A stretch of DNA of 64,000 nucleotides from Isochrysis galbana (taxonomy: Eukaryota; Haptophyta; Isochrysidales; Isochrysidaceae): the NCBI GenBank assembly GCA_018136815.1, contig CM030933.1, positions 7,854,388-7,918,387 on the forward strand. Direction: 5' to 3'. The notes below the pieces were generated by a model. That model did no database searches. It was not told the DNA's origin and saw only the letters and a program-made list of their open reading frames with translations. Position 1 is the stretch's first letter. Every line of letters begins with the position of its first letter. The translations under genes and the position numbers were made by a program. Below, piece by piece: positions 1 to 11,249 of the stretch.

Positions 1-279
1 CTCATGACGGTCTCATTTCTGGATGTGAGTTAGAGCTCGTCCCTGCATGGTCCAACTTGAATCGTGCTCAACACGTCCTCCCACTCTAGTCATCTTCAAC
101 TCACATGTCAAGCTGAAGGCAAGGGCGCGCAAGCCACACTGTCCAAGCAACATGCCTCCAGCGTAAAGCCGGCATGGTGTTCATCTGCCGAAGTTGCTGA
201 CGACGATTGCGCGCGGGCCGCACCGGGCTCGCCTTGATGGGAGCAGTCCTCGCTGTAGTGTCGGACTACGAAATGCACA
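1..279. other. 3' flank of the ribonucleotide reductase gene
   Basis: This stretch lies downstream of the stop codon of the minus-strand reductase gene. Short open frames occur on both strands, but none has a recognisable domain or convincing splice structure. I see no RNA gene or repeat here. Confidence 0.4.
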
Positions 280-2480
280 TCAAAAATCGGCATCGAGCGA
301 GAACTCGCGCCCACCCCCTTTGGTGCCACCCCCCATAACGCCTGCCTTTTGGTATTCGCCCACTCGCCGCTCAAAGAAATTGGTTTTGCCCTATGACGCA
401 GTGAGGAGCGTTGTGGAGTCATGTAGACCTCTGTGCACAGCCTTGCGACGCGTCGATCAAATGGGAATAGAAACGTCACCAACGGTTATGAAGCTCATAT
501 GGCCCTCTCTATCCGTATTCGCATAGGAGAGTCTTCCATGGAGAGATGCACTTGTGCACATAGACTCGCCAGCTCGTGTCAAGCCGGAGTATTGGATCAA
601 GCGGCGGCCGCACATACCTGCATTGAGATCAGATCCATCCAGTTGAAGGGGTTGGTGCTCTCAAAGTGCGCCTCGAAGCCAAGCTCACGGAGCAGCCGAT
701 CCGCGACAAACTCGATGTACTAAGGCGACGCAAGGGCAAGTGGCCGTTACTTTGGCGCTAGGAAGTGAGGCAGCAGCAAGGTCGTACAAATCGCACCTGC
801 GTCATAAGCTTCGCATTCATACCGATGAGTGAGACGGGGAGTGCATCCGTGACGAAGCTGCGTTCGATGTCGACCGCCTCGGTGACAATCTCGATGACCT
901 AGCATAAGGGGCAGCATGCAAATAACACGTCCAACGCATATGTTGCACCAGCGCAAGCCCAACAATGAATAGGAAGGCTGGGCCTTGTGAGCGGAGGGTA
1001 CAGCGAGCACATGTGCAAGCTCATTCACGCTAGCTGCGGCACACAAGCAGAATGATGAGGTTAGCAGCTGCTTGCTCACCCTCTCCCGGGACGGAGGCCG
1101 TTCGAGCTTCGAAAAGAGCAGACAGGCAAAGTCGCAATGCAGGCCTTCATCACGAGAAATGAGCTCATTCGAGAATGTGAGGCCAGGCATCAGGCCGCGC
1201 TTCTGCGAAGGTCTCGCAGCGCGGCAGCGGTCAGGTCATGCGACGACTTGTAGCGTCGCTGATCATGGAGGCCGCCGCACTGGTGCGAAGCGGCTCGCAT
1301 GCTCAGACAGGCTGGGCGTTTGCACACCTTCAGCCAAAAGAGCGCACAAAAGGAGCCGGAGAAAAAAATGCCTTCAACGGCCGCGAAGGCGACAAGCCGC
1401 TCAGCAAAGGACGCCCTCTCCCCAATCCAGCGCAACGCCCATTGTGCCTGCACAGTACGCAGATGTTGTTGAGCCAGACGGCGTTGAGCGCCACGGTGTA
1501 GGAAGGGGCGCCACCCAGCCCAACATGCGGTCAAAGCCATAGCTTTGTGTGTTCGTCCATGGGACGGCAGGAAGCTCATCTGGGGCGCGAGGTGGGGGCG
1601 GAGAGGGGGGGGGGGGGGGGAGGGGGTGGCACGGGCTCACCTTGCGAGCCACGCACGGGACCTCCTTGATGGCGCCAAGCAACCGTCGCCGTTCAGAGGG
1701 CTCCTGGATAAACGTATCGATAAGCAACGAGTACGTCTCTGAGTGGATGTTTTCCATCGCTAGCTGGAAGCCGTAGAAGCACCGTGCCTCAGCTATTTTG
1801 ACATCTCCTGCATGCCAGCAAAAGTAACGGGCACATTAAGCAGACGCGCTACCCGCTCAAGGCCGACTGCAGCCACAACAGAGCACGCCATTGCATCGCC
1901 TTCCGTCCCAACTCATCACTTCTCGCCTCCGTCGTGCCCGATTTCTATGGCTTGGCAATCACTCACGGCAAAAGCGCTCGGCAAGATTCTCGACGACGAT
2001 GCCGTCAGAAGAGGCAAAGAACGCAAGCACGTGAGAGACAAAATGACGCTCGCCTTCGTTTAGCCGCTCCCAGTCCTTGCGGTCGGGGCTCAAGTCGATC
2101 TCCTCAGCTGTCCAGAAGGACGCCTCATGCTGCTTATACATTCGCCACATGTCGGGATGCTGGATGGGGAAGAGGACGAAGCGATCCTCTGCAGCACGGC
2201 AGAGCGGCTCGACAAAAGCCTCCTCATCGCATTCCGGCTCCACGCTGCCGCCGGCCTCGCCGGGCGCAGGCTGTGGCTCATGCCAGTATTCGATCTTGTC
2301 GTCAAGCGCGCTGTCTGCCCCGCACTCGAGGGCATGCTCGTTCGTGTCCCAACGGACGTGCGCACGGCGCGAGGCGCGCCCGTCGGCGTATCGCGGTTGC
2401 TCGGGCAGCGGCCCGGCGGGCAGCGTGCTGGCGCTTGCAAGCGCGGTCGCGCAGAGAAGGGCTGAGGTGGACGAGCCCAT
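280..2480 (-). CDS. RNR2: Ribonucleoside-diphosphate reductase small subunit (class Ia R2), seven exons
   Basis: R2 houses the diiron-tyrosyl radical cofactor that, with R1, reduces ribonucleotides to deoxyribonucleotides in the cytosol. I rebuilt seven exons on the minus strand: 2480-1967, 1807-1641, 1447-1328, 1202-1080, 898-797, 719-618 and 390-280. Every intron is GT-AG and every phase agrees, giving 412 residues, close to the usual eukaryotic length. All ligands of the family are visible: D129 in EEIDLS, E190 and H193 with radical tyrosine Y197 in [10 protein letters not shown]252 in AVEGIFF, and E286/H289 in DEGLH. The C-terminus FSLDADF is the R1-binding tail. The start chosen is MGSSTSALL; frame-compatible upstream codons encode only a proline-rich run from poly(C) DNA. 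The N-terminal 25 residues are mildly hydrophobic, so organelle targeting is possible but unproven. A large inverted repeat begins about 165 bp upstream of the start. Confidence 0.93.
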
Positions 2481-2598
2481 CCGCCTCCGGCGGCGGCCGT
2501 CCCGCGCAGCGAGTGGAGGAGGGATGGTCTGCCGCGCCGCGCCGCGTGGGGGGGCGGGGGAGGGGGGGAGGAAAGGGGCGGGGGAAAGGGGCTGGGGA

Positions 2599-2613
2599 GG
2601 GGGGGGGGGGGGG
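2599..2613 (-). promoter_or_regulatory. Poly(C) tract upstream of RNR2
   Basis: Fifteen consecutive G on the plus strand read as poly(C) on the RNR2 sense strand, about 120 bp before the start codon, within a longer GC-homopolymer region (2540-2680). Similar tracts precede several other genes here, so a core-promoter or 5'-UTR role is inferred. Confidence 0.4.
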
Positions 2614-2645
2614 CGGGCTCCGAGGCTCGGCGGAGGAAGCGGCCA

Positions 2646-2822
2646 GGAAAGGGGGGGAAAGATCACCGGGGGGAGGCGCGGGCCACCGGACCATATCTAA
2701 GCCCTTCACCCCTATCCCCCTAGTAGTGTACGGGGGGAGCCGCCTGATGGCGGGGGGAGAAGGGCCGGGGGAGTGGGGGTGTGTAGAAAGTATGCTACGT
2801 ACTACGTGTAGTAGGTAGTGGT
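2646..2822 (-). repeat. Left arm of a ~175-bp inverted repeat
   Basis: This stretch is the nearly exact reverse complement of 3925-4098, including homopolymer runs and the 12-base motif TTAGATATGGTC. Near-identity over GC runs implies recent duplication or gene conversion. The arm lies just upstream of RNR2. Confidence 0.8.
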
Positions 2823-3924
2823 TTGGCGGTGGGAAGCGAGAGGCACCGGCCCCCCGGGGGGCGGGGGGGGAAGGGGGGGGGAGGGGAGCGCCCTCGCCGT
2901 GGGCGCCGTGGCGCTTGTGTCGCTCTCTACTCTCTACGCTAGAGAGGAGGGTGCGGCGGGGTGGGCTGGGGCTGGAGCGGGGTGGGCCTTCATCTACACG
3001 TCACGTGTGTGCCAAAAGTGAGAACGTGCGTTGGGCACTCAGCTAGCTGAGAAACCACAGTGTGAGTAGTGAGTAGGCACATGTACTCCGTATGTACTCA
3101 ACCTACACGTGAAACACAGGAACAGTGTTTTTTTTGGAGGCCCAAAACATGTTTTTCGCTGTTTTAACCCTAGTATGTGCCAAAAATGGACTTTTGGGGG
3201 GCTGAGGAATCAGCTTCGGGTGCTGTTTAGCACTCAATTTTTCGGCTAGGCGGACTGTACATAGGCGGGAAAGAACCCCCTAAGAGTCATGACACTAGTG
3301 TAGGGAGATTACACTCTTATTCTGAGCAGTGAAAATGGCGAAATCGCAAATCGCCCTAAAAATCACCAAAAACCCCCGACTACGGCAGAAGACACCGATG
3401 ACAAGCGAAAAAGCACTGGACATGGTAATAGGCACCCACTCCCTGCCGGCCCCAGATGGGACAATAGGCTTCTAATAGGTTCTATTAAGAGGTCAAGAGG
3501 CCTACCAGACCTGTTACCTGTTAATAGGTAATAGGTAAAAAAAACCTTTCAATATTCTCGCCTCGCGCGTGGCTATAGGCCTATACTATAGGTACCGCTA
3601 TCGTAGCCACGCCCAAATCATCTCGGATCCCTTCCTCTCCCTAGTAACTTAGCTCAGAAGTCAGAAGCCAATCATATTCATAATATACATCACACACTCA
3701 TACATCATACATCTATAATATTAGTAAAATGAGTTTTATTTTGACCTGTTACGGACCTATTGCGACCTGTCAATAGGTCCTCTTAATAGGAAGAGGCCCC
3801 CGAAACCTGTTGACCTTGTACCTGTTGTCCCATCCGGGCTGCCGGCAGGCACCACATCTGAACTGAGGGCGCTTAGGCTTATCCACACCACACAGATTGT
3901 GCACTCGCGGCGAATGGAACCACT
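2823..3924. repeat. Spacer of the inverted repeat, with a nested MITE-like element
   Basis: This 1.1-kb stretch between the arms has no credible gene. It contains a smaller nested palindromic element at about 3450-3845: the outer sequences CTGCCGGCCCCAGATGGGAC (left) and the complement of GTCCCATCCGGGCTGCCGGC (right) are imperfect terminal inverted repeats. The interior is rich in variants of AATAGGT. The same AATAGGT-type repeats recur at about 29720-29860. No transposase is present, so any mobility would be non-autonomous. Confidence 0.5.
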
Positions 3925-4811
3925 ACCACTACCTACTACACGTAGTACGTAGCATACTTTCTACACCCCCACTCCCCCGGCCCTTCTCCCCCCGCCATCA
4001 GGCGGCTCCCCCCGTACACTACTAGGGGGATAGGGGTGAAGGGCTTAGATATGGTCCGGTGGCCCGCGCCTCCCCCCGGTGATCTTTCCCCCCCTTCCTC
4101 TTGTGTCTCCGAGTGGGCGGCCGACTCTGTCCCGACTTATCCTGTAAACAGGAGCGGGACTTACCAAATTTTCGGTAAGCGGAGCTCTCGCTCCGCCCAC
4201 CCCCTTCTCCGCGCCTCTCTCCCCTCTCCTGCGGCACGCGCGATGGCGCGCCTGCGGCAGCCCTTCCCTCCTGGTTCTGGCGCCCCCGTCTTCTCTTACC
4301 CAAACGGGGCGAGAAGACACGTAAAAGCCGGAGGGGAGAGCTGCCACTCCCCCCTCCCCTCCCTCTTCCCTTTCCCTCCTCTCTTCCCTGCGGCGGGGGC
4401 CCATGGCGCGCGCCTGCGGCCCCTCTTCAGGTCCCCAGGAGGCCAGCAGGGGCCTGGGAGCGCAGCTCAGGGGGCAGGTGAGGCTGGGGCATGGCCCTGG
4501 CCCCTCCTGCCTCTCCATCGCTGGCTCTCGAGCCCCTGCCAGTCGACTGGAGCTGGCTGGGGGGTCCTGATCAGGGGGGCCCAGGGGGAGGAGGGACTGG
4601 TCAGAGGGATGGGCTGGCCACGACAGGCCAGGGCGGGCGAATCAGGCGTGCCTGTGGGGAGTGGGGAGAGGGATGGGTCAGCATGGCAGTGTTCTCCTGG
4701 CAAGCCATCAGGCATGCCAGGAGAGTGGGTGGTTCCTCCCCCATGGCGGGGGAGGAGTGGAGAGAGGGGGGGGCTCGTGCCCCGCCATGGGTGAACCAAG
4801 TATAAACTTAG
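3925..4811. mobile_element. Copy of a non-autonomous GC-rich repeat, including the right inverted-repeat arm
   Basis: Positions 3925-4098 mirror 2646-2822. The whole block resembles 30820-31566 in the same orientation, sharing GCGGAGCTCTCGCTCCGCCC, repeated CCATGG-containing motifs and the terminus AAGTATAAACTTAGTT. The second copy has an 18-bp target duplication, so this is a transposed repeat family. Long open frames here are by-products of GC-rich sequence. The end at 4811 abuts the Copia remnant directly. Confidence 0.6.
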
Positions 4812-6069
4812 TTGCCGTCCCTCACGGCTAGGCTCTTCAGTTGTCGCGCTGGCTATGAGAACGATGGCATTCACACCTATCTCAACGACGATCGCTACTT
4901 GAAGCTCCCCGGGGGGAGTTAGCCCGGATGGCTACCTCCGGCCCTCACTACACCATTGGCTTCGATGCCGCTCTCACCGCCTCCGACGTCTCAGATGAGC
5001 CTACTACGGCCGCTTTATGGCATGCCCGGCTAGCTCACTTTGGCGTCAATCGGATTCGAGCCTCCATGTTAGCGCGCGATCAGCACAGCTCACATGCATC
5101 TGCGAAAGCTCTCGATTGCACGTCGTGGTAGTCGTGCCGTTGTCGACGAATTTCTAGCCGATTACGATTACGCGAAGCGGTTTAATATTAGCATCGTTGG
5201 TGTGAGCCAACTCGATTTCTGGGCTACGAAATCACTCGAGATCGCGACAAACGAACCATGTTGCTACGTCAAACACGTTATATTGAGGATGTACACACTG
5301 AATTCTTGAGTAAGTCTTGTTCTAAGGACTTTGGAGTCCCCGTCTGTGCTTCCAAGATTGACCACTTTCACAAGCTAGGTGTCGCCTCAAGTGACCTCGA
5401 ACGTTCACAAATGCGAAATAAGTCGTATCTCAAGCTCATCGGCTCACTTCTATGGATCACCATTACGCGGCCGGATGTTGCTTTCTATGTTTCGTTCCTA
5501 TGTCAATTTATGCACGACCCATCTCCGGATTGCTATGAGGCTGCCTTAGGCGTCTTGTGCTATTTGCACCACTCCCGTCACCTCGGGTTAACCTATGACG
5601 GATCTGTTGATAAGCTCGACATCTACGCTGATTCTTCATGGGGATCCATGCCTAAACCATTTGCAGGCTACGCTCTTATGTATGGGGAGCGGCCATCTCA
5701 TTTCGTTCAAGGAAGCTGACTATCGTTGCGCAGTCCTCTGCTGAGGCCGAGACCGCCATATATGCTTTAGCGGCCCGGGATCTACGCTTTATGTTACATC
5801 TGTTCGAGTTCGTTGATCTTCCTCGATCGCTACCTATTGGCATTCATACTGACAATTCCGCTGCTCGTGACTCGATTAAGAATCCTGGAGTCACCGCTCG
5901 CAATCGCCATTATGAGCGTTGGCTACTGTACGCTCGAGAACAACATCTCCACAAGATATCAGTTCCTATTTGGATTGGTACTGGACAAATGACAGCGGAT
6001 ATCTTCACCAAATGTCTCGATAAGACAACCTTCTATCGTCACCGGGCTACACTTCTCAATTCTGATTGA
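4811..6069 (+). pseudogene. Decayed Ty1/Copia polyprotein (pre-integrase, RT end, RNase H)
   Basis: Fragments of a Copia pol lie in order but in different frames. A protease/pre-integrase linker comes first (DGIHTYLNDDRYLKLPGGS, then a stop at 4919). The GAG-pre-integrase motif LWHARLAHFG follows at 5010-5040. Next is the RT C-terminal region at 5400-5560 (SYLKLIGSLLWI, RPDVAFYVS), then RNase H (LDIYADSSWG at 5610-5640, HTDNSAARDS at 5847) and the terminal ADIFTK motif near 6000. Integrase core and the RT catalytic YVDD region are missing, so this is an internally deleted, non-coding relic. Neighbour: it starts exactly where the GC-rich repeat ends. Confidence 0.85.
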
Positions 6070-6144
6070 TGCATATGATGTTAGCCCTTCCAGTCTTCGG
6101 ACTGAGTCCGTCCTTCCTCGTCTTTAAGGCAGCATCAGTGTCAT

Positions 6145-6450
6145 GCTGTGGGGGAGTGTCTGGAGTTTTGTAGTAGAAGGGGCTCATAGTCCCCATGTGC
6201 CTTGGTGTACGCTTAATTGGGTGTCCTCCGATCTCGCCCCCCTCCTTGCGTCGCTAAGACCATGCTACATCTAGCCCTCGTCTCGCTACTCGGTATGGGC
6301 CTGCCCACGGCTGTCCCACGCGCTCTATTCGAACAGAGAGAGACCAAGCTAGAGAGAGACCCCCGAGAAACCAACCCCCCCCCCCCCCCTCCCGCGAAAA
6401 ACTCGGACCCCCCCCCCCCCCCTTTACTCTTGATTAGGAGCACTTTGGAT
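6145..6450 (+). mobile_element. Possible polypurine tract and 3' LTR of the Copia relic
   Basis: After the Copia ORF, a purine run (GTGGGGGAG, about 6150-6158) is followed by TGTCTGGAG, which fits a polypurine tract and an LTR start. The partner 5' LTR has been lost with the 5' half of the element, so the right end cannot be set. Two C-runs lie at about 6374-6388 and 6409-6422. Confidence 0.35.
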
Positions 6451-6577
6451 TTTGGATTTTGGATTATGGGGCCTTTTCCCTCTCGCGGACTTTTTAGAGA
6501 CCGGCCACGCGAGAAGAGGAGCCACGCTTTTGGGCGGGAAGGAGAAAAAGACCAGTGGCTTTCTCTACCTACTCCCT

Positions 6578-6607
6578 CCCCCCCCCCCCCCCCGCCCCCC
6601 CCCCCCC
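6578..6607 (+). promoter_or_regulatory. Poly(C) tract upstream of the Strawberry-notch gene
   Basis: Two C-runs (16 and 13 bases, one G between) lie about 145 bp before the start codon on the sense strand. They match the tracts before the other host genes. Confidence 0.4.
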
Positions 6608-6751
6608 GCCCCCCGTCGGAGCGAAAGAAAGAAAGAAACCCTTCTCCCTCCTTCTCCTCTCCCCCCGCCCCCCAAGAACCTCTCTCCCTCCCGCCGCCCT
6701 CTGCCCCTTCTCTCTCTCACGCGAGCGCGCGCAGTAGTTGGAACCAGCGTG

Positions 6752-9700
6752 ATGGCCGCCGAGGACGACGTCGAGGTGCTTGGCACCACCGGCGTCACGG
6801 TGAGCCGCCACAGCTTTGGCAGCAGTGTGAGCAGTAGGGACTGCACGAATCCAATTCGGTCACGATGTCCCCTCTCGCCCATCTCAGGCCAACAAAGACC
6901 TGCCGCACAGCCGGTTCGACTGCGTAGTGAATCTCTTCCCCCGTGACAACCCAACAGTTGAGGCCTGCTCGCTCTTCTGCTCGAAATGCTACTGCTGTGA
7001 GTGAGGCAGGGAGGCGACCAGAGCCGCTACTCGCCACGCCCGCGCTCTGCTCACGTCCCAGACGCAAGCATGACCTTCGTGTCTGTTGAGTGAGAAGGCA
7101 CACGGTCCTGTGCCGTAGACGGACCACTACACTCGCGCCGACCGCGTACTTCCTCCTTTCTTCGTAGATGTGTGCGACATTCCTGCTGCTGCATGCGACA
7201 AGTGGAAGGAGCACTGCGTTGCAGATGGTTCGCTTGAGTGGATCAACAAGCGCACGAGAAAGAGGCGGACAGACGCGGCGGCTGCCAACGCAGCACGACA
7301 GGGTCGGGTTCCAGCCACGGAGGAAGAGACACGCCGCGCTTTTGCGGAAGTCGCCGGCGAGGAGACTAGTCAGGGAGGACAAACAGCCAACAATGATCAA
7401 GAGGAGCACCTAGAGGATGAGGGCACCGAGGAGACTTTTGCGACGTACGAACCATTCCACTTCAAGTTTGGCCAGGTGGGGGGCCTTTGGTGCTACACGC
7501 GGCCACTTTCGCGAGGTCCCTCGCACAGATGCCCGCCCGTGCCACTGAGCCGCGCACCAGCTCAAGCAGCCCTTCCCGTATATCGACCATTGTGCGCACC
7601 ACCTTGGACGGACAGGCCCACCCGGATGCCGTCGTCGAGACCACCTCGCTGTCCTATGCGGAGCTCCCGCCCATCACTTACAAACTTGCCCTCCCAGCTA
7701 GCATCCTCCAACCCCCTTCGAAGGCCAATCCATATGGCGGCGCTCTTTCCAATCTTCAGGTGGATGATCCCACCTTGTGCAGCTCCCTGACGATCAGCAA
7801 CGGGGTGCTGCAGCACGTGCATCTTAGCCCTCTCAGGCGTACCCGTGGCAAACTGAGTTGCTTGGGCAACACCACTGACCGTATGAAGTTACCATCTGAT
7901 GACTTTGCTCCCCCGTATCACCGCACGCGCAGCTCGAGACGGTAGTGTATGCGTGTCAGCGCCACGAGAAGATGCTGCCCACGGGTGAACGCTGTGGCTT
8001 CTTCCTTGGCGACGGCGTTGGCCTGGGCAAGGGCCGGCAGGTGTGACATAGTATGCCAAACCATAGGTGGACGCATTCTCCACTTGAGGGTTGTGTGCGG
8101 CGCCATGCACGCCGGCTCTCGTTGTGCATGCTTGCGGCGCACTCGCTGGCCTTTAGGAAGGTGCCACAGGCTGCACATCGGCTACCGGATGACGGCAGCA
8201 CCTCAAACTACGCCTTCACGTCATCTTCCACATTCCTCACTGAGGTGTATCCCCCTTCTCTTGCATGTAGCTCGCTGGCATCATCGCCGAGAATTGGCTG
8301 CGCGGACGCAAGCGCCACCTGTGGGTCTCCGTCTCGACGGACCTCATGGAGGACGCCAAGCGAGACTTAAGGGACATCGGCTTTTCGCACATACCGGTGT
8401 GGAACCTGGCCAAGCTGCCATACGGCAAACTCAGGTGCACCGATGCGCCCGAGCTCGCGGGCAACTTTGTCCTCTACGCTACACCGGCCTTGGTGCACTA
8501 GTATGGCGCACACCCGATATGTGTGTCGCAGCCTCGTCGACACCCTGTTTTTGCAAATCCCCCAGCAAGCGCAACGGCGTAGGCGAGGGCGTCATCTTCT
8601 CCACCTACTCGGCGCTCATTTCTAAGCGACAGGTGCAAGCAGCGTGGCGCCTGCACAGCTGCACTCGGTTGTTTGTGTAGCAGCATCGTGGGTCGTCACA
8701 TGTGCGGCTGGCTCCCCATACTTTGGCTTCCGCAGGGAGCGAAGGCGCAAACTCGTGCCGACCAGGTGAAGGATTGGATGGGTGGCAAGAAAGCTGATGG
8801 ATGTATGCTCTTTGATGAGTCCCACAAGGCCAAGAACCTCGTCCCAGAATCGGTACGTTCCGTAGACTCAGGCGCAGCCACTCCGACAGAGTGTGCGCCC
8901 CTGCCAGCGGGGATAGCGCAAGACCTTTCCTCGCGCTGCTACCTGCAGGTGGTGAACACCACCGGCATCCCGACCAAGAAGAGTTCGTCGCAGACGGGCA
9001 TCGTGTGCCAGCAGTTACAGCGGGACCTGAGGCTCGCGCGCGTGGTCTACTGCTCTGCGACGGGCGCTTCCTCCCTTCCCAACATGGCATATATGGAACG
9101 GCTGGGCTTGTGGGGCGATCAGACCGCCTTCGCCACTTTCGGACACTTCTCAAAAGCTGTCGGCGATGGCGGTGAGCCTATCGCACTATGCGCTAAGTTA
9201 CTCTGACGCCTGGTTGATGAGGACCGCCCACGATGAGTCGGTGCTCGACGTCGCCCTTGCGCCTGTCAACCGTTGTCCACGCCGCGTGCCCCTCCTCGCT
9301 CCAGGTGTTGGTGCGATGGAGCTCATTGCACTCGACCTCAAGCGACGCGGCATGTACATATGCCGGCAGCTCTCCTTCAAAGCGGCGACCTTTAATACAC
9401 AGACCATCGACCTCACCCAACGTCAGATGCGCATGTACGACGAGGCATCCACCTTCTGGAACGAGCTGTTGAGTTGCCTGTACTATGCCGTCCACGAGGT
9501 GTGTGCGGCCCACAGGGGATGCACGCGCATCAGATGAAACTCGTCGACCCTCTGGGTTGGCACGCACGACCATGGCTTGGGTTGCTCTCGTTTGATGTGG
9601 CCCTGTGAGGGATGGTGCCCCACGTGCCGCTAACCTTGCGCTTGCAGGTATTGAGGCTGGGCGACTCCAGCGGTAAGCTGAATATGCCGAAAGGGCACCC

Positions 9701-10636
9701 ATCAAGCCGCATCTTCTCTCACTACTGGGGCTGCCATCAGCGCTTCTTTCGTGCGATGTGCATGGCCATGAAGGTCCCGCGAGTGGTAGAGGTGACTCAA
9801 CAAGCTCTCGCCGACAATAAGTGCGTCGTCATTGGGCTGCAGGTACGGGCGGGCGAGGCGCCGCAATGCCGTGGCCATCAAATTCAGCCAGCCCACGGTC
9901 AGGCTCATGGCTATGCCACGATTATCCCGAGGCCGTGGGCCTTCTGTGGAGCCCGTGGCGCCACCGCAGCAAGATCATGGTAGTGGCCCGTCGACAGTAG
10001 CGCAACTTCCTTTGATACCCCGCCTGCTTTGTTGGTAGACCACGGGTGAGAGCCGCCTCGAGGACGCCGTGAAATCAAAAGAGAACCTCGACGAGTTTGC
10101 TGGCATGAAAGAAGTCATTCGCTTCTTGCTGAAGCGCTTTCCCACAGGCGACTACATCAATGCGTACCCGGAATCTGATTTCGACGGAGACGGGTCGGAC
10201 TCAGACGATCAGGAGCTGACGGCTGCGGTGGCTGGTGCTAGCGACCGTGGCCGCGCTAGGATGGCTGCAACGCGCAGACGCAAGCACCGCGGGTCGGAGA
10301 GCGATTACAACTCCGCGGAGGACGAGGAGGGCGACGAGACTCTCGATGGCTTCATCGTTGACGACGGCGAGGAAGAGTCGTCGGATTACGAGTCATCAGC
10401 ATCGGACGCCAGTGATGGTGCGCTTCGGCATGGCAATCCTACTTCGCCGCTGCTTGAGAAGCTCCCATTGCCGTCCAGGTGTCTGTATCGCTTAACCGGC
10501 TTATTCGCGCCTTTGTGACCTATGCCTACCGTAGATGCCACAAATGGAGACAGCAAGGAGCACGTTGGCCGCACCTCCAAAATCCCGTCCGCAGTGAAGG
10601 CGATGAAAATTACGCAGCTGCGTGAGCTGCTGCGCT
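6752..10636 (+). CDS. SBNO: Strawberry-notch family helicase, partial (ends at assembly gap)
   Basis: Strawberry-notch proteins are nuclear SF2 DExH helicase-like cofactors of transcription. I rebuilt exons 6752-6799, 6888-6996, 7168-7475, 7529-7759, 7933-8040, 8271-8434, 8566-8632, 8736-8852, 8949-9171, 9305-9498, 9648-9842 and 10039-10478, with a tentative 10554-10636. All introns are GT-AG and phases agree. Family hallmarks in order are [11 protein letters not shown], the Walker-A-like [11 protein letters not shown] (about residue 258), FSTYSALIS, the DESH box (372-375) and CSATGAS (about 420). These are followed by KCVVIGLQ and [11 protein letters not shown]. Residues 17-75 hold an extra Cys/His cluster (CYCYVCD...W..HC). 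Exon 12 encodes an acidic linker. The Helicase_C_4 half expected next is absent after the gap. Confidence 0.9.
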
Positions 10637-10736
10637 NNNNNNNNNNNNNNNNNNNNNNNNNNNNNNNNNNNNNNNNNNNNNNNNNNNNNNNNNNNNNNNN
10701 NNNNNNNNNNNNNNNNNNNNNNNNNNNNNNNNNNNN
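10637..10736. other. Assembly gap (100 N)
   Basis: A run of exactly 100 N interrupts the Strawberry-notch gene; the true length is unknown. Confidence 0.99.
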
Positions 10737-11249
10737 GCAAGCTGAAGCACAGCCCATGACCAAACTCATCGTTGTGTTGTGGGCCAATGCGTAAGCTGCT
10801 GGTACTCGTGCCCTCTCCATCTTCCGTCTTCCCCCCTGTGTTTGCTTGTGCATCCGCTTGTGCGTTTTGCGCATGCTCAATGCGTGCATTGGTCTTGTCC
10901 CAATGGGAAGCTGTGAGATATGCCTTTGGCTCGAGATTGGGCGCCCCATCTGGCAAGGTGTCCTTCCCTCCCACACAGTGTTCCGTGACTGATCCGCCGT
11001 CGCCTCGCTTACCGTCACGGCGACCAGTTTCAGGTACCATATCTGCAGTCTGCCCACCCTCCGCCGCCCTAGTCCTATGGGCCATTTGCGGCTCTATACC
11101 CTCCCGCATCTCATTTGCTCCGTTAGAGCGGGCGCCCTTGGGTATAGCGTCAACCCACCACGCGCGCTGGCTGCGCAGGGAGCTGCGACGCGGGCCGGTT
11201 GACGCTGTACTATGTGCAACAATCCTCGCTGAGATCTTACGCCTTTATA
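10737..11249. other. No recognisable gene after the gap
   Basis: I looked for the C-terminal helicase half in all plus-strand frames and did not find its motifs. Open frames here give no recognisable protein. The stretch may be intron or intergenic sequence, or the join across the gap may be wrong. Confidence 0.45.

Noticed and set aside
1934-2818. 294-codon plus-strand frame over RNR2
   Set aside because: Opposite strand of reductase exon 1 and its promoter; Arg/Gly-rich artefact.
4036-4794. 252-codon frame in the GC-rich repeat
   Set aside because: The frame is not preserved in the related copy at 30820-31566 and no domain is visible.
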